NCBI GenBank assembly: GCA_022606135.1
Contig: JABYQN010000011.1
Location: 372,001 to 436,000 of the forward strand
Direction of reading: 5' to 3'
Source of the DNA: Fomes fomentarius
Taxonomy: Eukaryota; Basidiomycota; Agaricomycetes; Polyporales; Polyporaceae
DNA: 64,000 nt
Part shown: piece by piece, positions 57,047 to 64,000 of the stretch
Layout of the letters: every line of letters starts with the position of its first letter
How positions within the stretch are numbered: the first letter of the stretch is position 1
Notes under the pieces: model-generated
Seen by the model: the letters and a program-made list of their open reading frames with translations, nothing else
The model's database searches: none
What the model was told of the DNA's origin: nothing
Translations under genes and position numbers: made by a program

Positions 57047-57711
57047 ATGTCCTCTGCCCACTCTGCCCGACCACACCACACGGCGGACCCTTCAACAGAG
57101 CCCACAAACCAGCACGATCTCTTTCAACGCCTACACACGCTCGACGACATGATCCACGCGTCCGAAGAGGCCGAGGACAAGTACAGCCGCATCGCTGTTG
57201 AGCGCGGCCGCCGCATCCCACCCGTCCCGGACCTGCGATTCGAGTACAGCTACCTCCGGGGTGTCTCTCAATACGTTTCGCTCGAACGCGTGTCAGCGAA
57301 GACCGGTGCTAGTGAGAAGGGGAAGGAGAAGGCTGTCGAAGGGGAGGAGGCAGCGGAGACCCTGGTGGCAGAAGGAAGAGATGTCGTGCACATCCGGTGG
57401 GGGCCGGTGCTGTGGGTCACGACGAGGGACCAGGTCATCAGTCCATTGCTGCAGGGCGCACTTTGGTATGTCTTCAATCCACTTCGTTGTACAGGATAGC
57501 ATGTTTCTCACAAGCACGCACACGCAGGGGCGTCGCGAGCCATTTCCTGCGACCGTTTGGTGCTTTGCTCGGCGCGCACGTACGCGCATGGTGGGCGAAA
57601 GGCGGTACACGGAGCCATGACGCAGCGGAGGGAAATGGCGTGCAGTGGCTGCGAAATAGGGTGGCCAGCATCTTAACACCAACCGCGGCAACACACTCGT
57701 CCTACCGATGA
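57047..57711 (+). CDS. Small protein resembling DUF1770/Atg43 family (200 aa)
   Basis: Two exons (57047-57465, 57528-57711) give 201 codons; the intron is phase 2 within a Trp codon. The start MSSAHSARPHH was chosen over an in-frame upstream Met at 56933 because the conserved-looking region lies far downstream and the upstream part has a random composition. The core has PPVPDLRFEYSYLRGVSQYV, then a charged insert, then VHIRWGPVLWVTTRDQVISP LLQG continuing into a hydrophobic Trp/Gly segment. The pattern PDLRFE-SYL followed by W-V-TRDQV-PLLQG-LW is what I remember for fungal DUF1770 proteins, a family that includes the fission-yeast mitophagy receptor Atg43. If so, the second segment would be an outer mitochondrial membrane anchor (inference). 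It is convergent with GPI12, 43 bp apart. Confidence 0.65.
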
Positions 57712-57754
57712 TGCTCCTGCTTCAAGATAATGTACAATCAGATTAATCGCTATC

Positions 57755-59293
57755 CTATTCTACGCAACCAAGGCAGGCTAGAGGAAAGTGGTCACGGCTC
57801 AAACTACTCGCGGTCTCCACGGCACTTGTAGGCACGACTTCCACCCACTCGTTCACCCACATGTATCGCGAGAACGACACGTACAACCATCGGAACCATA
57901 CTAGCTGGGACCAGTGCTGTCTCATCGCCTGGTGCGCCCGCAGGTACCCCGCCCAGCTCGATACAGCGACTGCTCCGTTTTTGTCTGAAGACTCCGACTG
58001 CGATAGCGAGACGGACGTTTTGCTCAACAGCGGGGAAAGCAGGCTAAGATACTTCTCATGTAGTGGAACTGTGACCAGAGAGAATAAGCGGGGGCGGGAT
58101 TTCTCAGATGAGGCAGAGAGCGAGCTCAGCAGATGGGAAGCCCCCTTAGGAAGCGAGATGTGGTTAGGGTGTGAAGAGATGCCATGATGGTCGAACGTCA
58201 GGATCTGCGACGACAGCGGTGTGTATGTTAGCCGGAATATGTCAAACGGCGATACCACGGAAACGTACAGTTGAAATATGTTGTGCCAAGACGTAAGGCC
58301 TGAGTACTTCGGCTATGACGTGGGGGTCCCATTCGGCGGTGAAGTTGTCTTGCAGCTCCCTGTGTGCTTAGACATATCAGCGTGAGCAATCGGACAGCAC
58401 TATCGCGCTGTGACAACGAAAGCAGTATTCACGCGTCTCCCTTCATTCGCACCCTAGAAGTGAGTATGCGTAATCATGTCAAAGGAGACGCGCTCTACTG
58501 GTATGTCATTTGAATGGGGCAGCCACGTACGAGACCCGCGTAGTTCAACCGCGCAATTGACAGCTCGGACCTGAGATGATGCGGCAAAGAATAACGTTTA
58601 CATGAACCATCGCGGAGCCGAGTGCACTCATGTCAAGGTTAGCGTGATTGGATAACCCGCGCGCCAGACATGAACATGCTAGTGCTGATACGGGTTCAGA
58701 TGTACGTCTTCATGTACGTGATGGTTCGAGCCGCCAAAGTAATAAGATGACGCCCCTCACAGGAACACCAATGGGCAACCTCCCAGAGAGTCACATTGTT
58801 AAGGGATGTCAACGAGCTCCGGTAAGGCGCTTGCTCCTCTTCTCGCCGCCGCGACCGCCTTGGTCGGCGAAGGCGAGAAGGAAGAGCTATGTCTCCCAAA
58901 AACTGCCGAGAGGGCGACAGACACGCAACTTGACCGAGCAAAAACTGATGAGAGTACTCACGGATGATCAACTACCCAGTGCCTCTCCTCTCCGATGCCC
59001 AATACATCCAAGCTTCGCGCCAGTTCATGGCGTCGGATGTCACCAAGGCCATCGGCATTGCCTACAGACAGGCACAACGAGTATAGCGTAGGTGGCGGCT
59101 TTGACACTTCCTGGAGCGCGAGCAACGTTGGCGCAAAGAACATGCATTCATCGTCAGGATGGGCGGTCAACAACAGGATGTTCGAGGGATGGCCATCTGC
59201 CAGGATTCCTACGTTCTTCTCCACCGGACTCGAGAGGAATCTCCAGAGAAATGAAGCCACCAGTATGATGAACCAGTGTCTCGGGATGCTCAT
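57755..59293 (-). CDS. GPI12: N-acetylglucosaminyl-phosphatidylinositol de-N-acetylase, Gpi12/PIG-L (290 aa)
   Basis: Three exons (58962-59293, 58269-58359, 57755-58204) sum to 291 codons. The N-terminal anchor FIILVASFLWRFLSS is followed by the LmbE/PIG-L metal motif LLLTAHPDDECMFFAPTLLA, with LCLSVGNADGLGDIRRHEL next. Exon 2 gives ELQDNFTAEWDPHVIAEVLR, and exon 3 starts ILTFDHHGISSHPNHI with the second metal-binding His pair. The enzyme removes the acetyl group from GlcNAc-PI, step two of GPI-anchor synthesis on the cytosolic face of the ER. All catalytic residues are intact. The first intron (58360-58961) is 602 bp, about ten times the usual size here. It follows the DUF1770-like gene tail to tail. 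Confidence 0.93.
58360..58961 (-). other. Oversized (602 bp) intron 1 of GPI12
   Basis: Donor GTGAGT and acceptor CACAG; joining them gives VVDHP-ELQDNFTAEWD, the expected family sequence. The interior holds an antisense chance frame but no recognised element. Confidence 0.65.
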
Positions 59294-60680
59294 GTTGTTT
59301 CCAAGGTTAGGTTGGATGGCTGATGTCTGAGCGAGAATGCAGCGTCATAGCCCTCTGACTCTGAGAGGGAGAAGGTTCAACGCAACAGCGAACCTCGCAG
59401 TTCGAAACTGCTTGCAATGGGCGCCTTGTGGTGGCCACTAAGCGTCTGCATGGTTTCGGGGTCCCGCTTCAGCGCTTCAGCCTGCGCGCGGTTTGCTGTC
59501 ACGGTTGAACTTGACGAAGTTGTTGCGATGCTGAGTCGTCGACCGTCGACGGTATCCCGATTCGGTGTTACCAGATACAGGTCAGCCAAGTAGCAAATCG
59601 TGTTTTTTGCCAAACTCATGTTTTCACAGCTTGAGAAGCAATTACTTCAAAATGCCAAGTACTTACGTATACTTGTGATCAGTGTGGATGATGCCAGTTC
59701 GGGCAACATAACTAGAGGTAGGACCCGTTCATTCTGACGCACATATTCGTGAAATCTTCTTGACCAGGGTAACTAGCGCATCAGCGCTCGTGCGTTGTCT
59801 GTGACCGACTGGCCGCGCTGGGAATCGCCTCTGCGCCCTCAGGCTGGCCTCGGGTCTCGCGACGCGCACACAGCTGTTCGAGCAGCCCAATCGGGTTCCT
59901 TTGCGACTCTGCAAGGTACTTGGGTGCATTTTGATTATGATTCCGTTTCCCGAGCTCCGGTCGGGGCGCCCTGCTTATGCTCAAGCTTCAGGTTCTAGTC
60001 GCTGCAGCCGCGTCTTCCCAGATGTTTCAGAATAGCCTTCGGCCACTGCTCCTCCTCTGGCCTCCCCTGGTGAGTTGGTGGCGCGGTATGTGTACAGGGG
60101 CTGACCGCTTTGCTCAGTCAGGCTGGCTGTCTTACAAAGTCTAGCATCATGATTACACAGGGGCCTTCTTGTGGATCCGATTGTAGGTCCCCCATCGAAC
60201 TTCCGGAGTCAACAGTCAGGTTCAATACAAGCTGTACGGTATTCTACCAACTTCGGAATGCTCATTCACTCGGTTGATCTTACCGACACGACAGTGGTGT
60301 TACATACGGGTGAAGAGCTCGCGTAAGTTCATCCCTGGTTCGAGTGTCGGACGGCGCTGGCCATTTTGATCGCGCTGGAGAAGGGGCAATACGTTGCCGT
60401 CTAACCCTTACGGAGTTGCACACTGTAGCCGCTCGCGCTCACTATCCTCGCTTTGTGTGTTTTGGAACACACGGGGATGGTCCTGTGCACCACGCGACCT
60501 CGCCGAACTCGGATTGCGTCTCCCGCTGAGTGCGTGCGCCCAGTATAAGAACTCTCGAGTGGATGCGGGCAACCCTCAGCGGTCTTCGCTTCCCCTTTTC
60601 ACTTTTTTATCTTCTTCCTACTTACCTTTTCCCTTCCCCGAAGCCGCCTCTCCAGTCTCTCCGCCCTTTCACGAATCGTC
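59294..60680. other. Intergenic region between GPI12 and DUF3455 copy 1
   Basis: About 1.4 kb. An 80-residue minus-strand frame (59377-59619) and others carry no domain. The right end contains the TATA-like box of the DUF3455 gene and a pyrimidine-rich stretch (60590-60660) just before its ATG. Confidence 0.5.
60544..60550 (+). promoter_or_regulatory. TATA-like box of DUF3455 copy 1
   Basis: TATAAGA, 137 bp upstream of the ATG at 60681. The tandem paralogue has one at 129 bp. Confidence 0.45.
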
Positions 60681-61659
60681 ATGGTCGCTGTCTCCAAGAC
60701 TCTCTTCGCGGCAGCCGCCGCTCAGTACGCCGGCTACAAGACAGGCAGCGGAAGTTACGGCTCCGGTTACGACTGGTCCCTAAACGGCTCCGCCGGTATC
60801 GCCAACTGCAACATCGACAAGTTCGTGCCCGACTTTCCCGGAGGCCAGAACCAGCTCGTGGCGCCGTCCGAGCCACCCAGGTTCATCGGGCTCGCATTCG
60901 GCACGCAGAACTACACGTGCAGCTCTGCAGGCAACTTCACGTACGTCCTATTTCCATCTCGCGGCAGTGCAGCAGCCTCTCGCCCTCTCCCCCCCCTCTC
61001 TCCGCCACGCGCCGGCACTAATCCCAATTCTCTCCTGCTGGCGGCTTTTGCAGGAGCACCGGCGCCGTCGCGGAGCTTATCGACGTGTCCTGCCAGGCGT
61101 TCGACTCCAAGTTCTCCACGATCCAGAACGACCTGTACAACGTCTGGACAGAGCTCATCCCGCACCCGATCGAGGCGATTATCGACCTCCTGCACCTGCT
61201 CAACCCGCCCGAGATCCTCGCGCAGCACTACTTCATCACGAACCCGACCACGGGCCAGGGCGTCAGCCCGAAGTGGGACTTCACGTCCTCAGGCAAGTTC
61301 CAGGGCAACAAGGACGCGTTCATTGTCGCGAAGGGCAAGGCCTCGCTGCCTGCGCCGACGGATCCGAAGAAGGATGTGGCGTGGTTGGATGTGGTGAATG
61401 TTGAAGGGAAGATCGCGGACGAGGTCTTCCGCTTCGACACTGTTGGTGGCCAGCCCCCTGCTACGGTGCGTGGATTTCGCTGCTGCTTACATTTATGGCG
61501 CTGACGTGACTGGGGACGTATACAGTGCAAGTACGGCGACGACAAGGACATTCAGGTCAAGTATGTCGCGAAGTACAGTACGTCCAGTTTACTTTCCTAT
61601 ATTCTTTTCGCAGGGTTGATTATCTTCCTCTAGTCTTCTACGGCGGTTCCATCTACTAA
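60681..61659 (+). CDS. DUF3455 family protein, probably secreted, copy 1 (249 aa)
   Basis: Four exons (60681-60940, 61054-61465, 61526-61577, 61634-61659) give 250 codons; the last exon is only 26 nt. A short N-terminal hydrophobic leader (SKTLFAAAAAQYAG) suggests export. Family-like segments are PRFIGLAFGTQNYTC, a GAVAELIDVSCQAFD strand, LAQHYFITNPTTGQGVSPKWDF, FIVAKGKASLPAPTDPKKDV, and WLDVVNVEGKIADEVFRFDTVGGQPPATC. These fit DUF3455, a fungal secreted family with no known reaction. Cys residues near the start of the mature protein and in CKYGDD suggest a disulfide. A tandem paralogue on the same strand begins at 63293 and shares the intron position after NYTCS. Confidence 0.88.
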
Positions 61660-63292
61660 GGGGCCGAGGGCTGAGCGGGTTCTGCGGTGGGATCACTATC
61701 TGCAGTGTTTCACGACGCTACTTACTTTCACGATGTTTCTGGACGATCGCACTTTTTTTGGTTCACGTTATTGCTGTAGCGCTATTGGACTGTGATCTCA
61801 AAGGACATTATCTAGCTAATAGTATCTCAGCCTGCAACTCTACTCGTTAAGTATGGGGAGGGTGCTACTCCTAGCCTCGAGCAATATCATAATCAATGGC
61901 ATTTAGCCGTCGGTACAGTCCATCAGCTCCAATGTTACATAGCTCCTTTTGGCGCTTATATTTTATCCCTGTTCTTTTCTTGAGCTCAACTTACAACTGG
62001 GCTCATCCTCCCCTGGCGTGCTCTACTGAGAGTTATATCCTCTGCCCCAAAATCTGATTGCCGTTACGAGGACTTCTGTGGACTGTTTATATTGACGTCT
62101 ACCCCGTCTGGCTGGCTAGCCGCGGATCATCATGGAGCTCTCGTCGTCACCACACGACCATACCTCGGTGGCCTGAGGCTGCGGCTCATCACGTTCTGCA
62201 TCAAAGTGTACCGTGGACTAGCCATGGACAAAGATCGGTATGTAAGTACTCGTCTCTGGTCAACCACGTTTGCCCGACCTGGGAATCGTCTTTGTTGGAT
62301 GTTCTTTTCGCTGGGTGCGTACATCCATACAGCGCTGCCCTCAACATACGTAGCCAGAGGGACCAACGAGAGCGCAGACAGGCACAGACACCCTCGTGAA
62401 CATTATCAGACAAATATAAAAAGATTCATAACGCAGATCGCAGTCATGCATTGCATACGGTGGCTGCTCGAGCTCGGGTCTCTTCTCCGACACTGGTGAA
62501 TTTGAATCGGCAAGTACGTACGACCTTTCTGCTTTCCCCGTGGCCCGCTCATTGATTGCAGGGTCTCTTGCGGTTAGTGATCTCGAGAGACGAGCTCCCA
62601 TTGGATATAATCAGAAACGTGGGTACGCAAGAAATCGGCGCAAGCGTCGAGGACAGAGATCAGCGCGCCTACACTAGCGTCGGACACAATTCCTTTTTTT
62701 TTGATGGCGTTGTCGATCACTGACCCCAATTGGCAATATTCATGTGTCCTACTTATCGAACGTCTGGTTCAACGTTGTGACCTGGCTGAAGCAAGTACTA
62801 CCTCCCACGCGTACGGCCCACTGGCACTCGCACTCACCGACTCACCAGCTATATGACATAAGCTCAGCGTTGTTCGGCACAGAATGACACAATACGTTAC
62901 TTGCAGAATGAATAGAGTGGCACAGGCACCCAAGCTCGCTATACATATCCGCCGCATGTGACTGTTGATGCATTGATGGCGCAGACCGCAGGCAGTTGGG
63001 CAAGCGGCCAACGTTTCCCCGTTCCAACAGCTCTAACCCATTCAGGCACCCGCCAGTGAGTAAGTAATCGGTGTCAACCTGGAGACCCCTCGTGCGATAC
63101 TTACCATCATGATCCAGGACGTGCTCCGTGACGGCGACTGATTCATCCATACCCAACTCCTGGTATAAAGTCCTTGGAGAAAGCAATGGATCACTACCCC
63201 GTCCGAGTCGTTCTCTTTCGTTCTCTTTCGTCCTCCTTCGCCCACGGCATTCTTCCGCTCTCTTAACGTTTCCCTACTAAGACTACTTCACC
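61660..63292. other. Spacer between DUF3455 copies 1 and 2
   Basis: About 1.6 kb. Short chance frames only. A 10-bp direct repeat (TTCTCTTTCG twice, about 63213-63232) lies in the pyrimidine-rich leader of copy 2. Confidence 0.5.
63164..63170 (+). promoter_or_regulatory. TATA-like box of DUF3455 copy 2
   Basis: TATAAAG, 129 bp upstream of the ATG at 63293. Confidence 0.45.
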
Positions 63293-64000
63293 ATGGTCGC
63301 CATCGCGAGACCCCTTGCCGCAGCCGCTGCTGTTGTTGCTGGCACCCTGAACTCGCGCGCCGGTAATGGACCTGCCAGCTGCTCGCTCGCTTCCTACAAG
63401 CCCCAGTTCCCCACCGCGCAGACCACGCTCGTCGCCCCCGACCTGGCCCCCAATTTCGTCGGTTTCGCCTTCGGCGTGCAAAACTATACCTGCTCGGACG
63501 CAGGTGCTTGGACGTGCGTATCATTTGGTTTATGGTTGTCTATGTTATATTGTGATATGCACTAACGTGGGTGCACCTCCTCAATAGTGCGTTCGGCGCT
63601 GTCGCCGAGGTCTTTGACGCGTCCTGCTTCGCCACCAAGCCCCAGTTCGCCACCATCCAGAACCCCGCGTTCGCTGCCTGGAACACCTCGCGCCCCCCAC
63701 CCATTCAGGACATCATCGCTCGCTTGGCGACCACCAACAGCCCTCTCGTCCTCGGCCAGCACTACTTCGTCACGAACCCCGTCACCGGCACCGGCATCAG
63801 CCCGAAGTGGGACTTCACGTCGTCGGGCAAGCTCAAGGGTAACGCGGACGCGTTCGTCATTGGTGCGCCGAAGGGCAACATCCCCGCGCCGAGCAACCCT
63901 CAGCAGAACGTCCCCTGGCTCGATATACGCAACGTCCAAGGCAAGCTTGCTGATCAAATCTTCCGCTTCGACACTGTTGGTGGCCAGCCTCCTGCTTCGG
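63293..64000 (+). CDS. DUF3455 family protein, copy 2 (partial, cut by window end)
   Basis: Exon 1 is 63293-63513 and exon 2 begins at 63588 and runs to the window edge; the 3' end is missing. The N-terminal leader MVAIARPLAAAAAVVAGTLN looks like a cleavable signal peptide. The mature part aligns with copy 1: PNFVGFAFGVQNYTC, FGAVAEVFDASC, LGQHYFVTNPVTGTGISPKW, AFVIGAPKGNIPAPSNPQQNV, WLDIRNVQGKLADQIFRFDT. Intron 1 has the same phase 2 position after the NYTC segment as in copy 1. No stop or frameshift occurs in the visible part. Secreted, function unknown. Confidence 0.88.

Overview
This window is nuclear DNA from a filamentous basidiomycete, most likely an Agaricomycete and possibly a polypore (inference). 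The evidence is many short GT-AG introns of about 45-70 nt, mixed gene orientation, agaricomycete-type families (DUF6593, DUF3455, NCS1 permeases, expanded P450s and FucP-type MFS carriers), and a split tRNA gene. No bacterial operons, CRISPR arrays, rRNA or intact transposons were seen. I rebuilt exons by hand by joining reading frames at splice sites; where I list exon coordinates, the summed lengths keep one open frame.

Layout, left to right. 1-12.8 kb: an inverted pair of DUF6593 paralogues (976-1707 minus, 12016-12748 plus) encloses a GID9/Fyv10 subunit of the CTLH ubiquitin ligase and an NCS1 permease. 13.8-27.6 kb: three paralogous MFS carriers, two in tandem on minus and one on plus, enclose a Yra1/ALYREF mRNA-export adaptor, a PARG-like DUF2263 protein with a degraded active-site loop, and a 6-phosphofructo-2-kinase whose phosphatase histidine is replaced by serine. 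28.3-33.9 kb: the circularly permuted GTPase MTG1, with a 1.35-kb intron, and a basic unknown protein. 33.9-39.1 kb: about 5 kb with no supportable gene, ended by an intron-containing tRNA-Thr(AGU). 39.3-42.7 kb: a bHLH-zipper transcription factor and a small four-helix membrane protein. 45.2-50.7 kb: a divergent pair, a PDK1-type kinase and a stand-alone Nup96. 50.8-56.4 kb: a broken P450 relic, an intact P450 with a 14-nt microexon, and a second intact P450 convergent with it. 57.0-59.3 kb: a probable DUF1770/Atg43-like protein convergent with the GPI-anchor enzyme Gpi12/PIG-L. 60.7-64 kb: two tandem DUF3455 proteins with signal peptides, the second cut by the window edge.

Most genes are unrelated housekeeping genes and do not form one pathway. 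Accessory content lies in the paralogue groups (DUF6593, MFS, P450, DUF3455). I found no convincing new multi-gene system. The items most worth checking are the altered catalytic motifs in the PARG-like protein and the fructose-2,6-bisphosphatase domain, the P450 microexon, the separate Nup96, and the oversized introns in MTG1 and GPI12.
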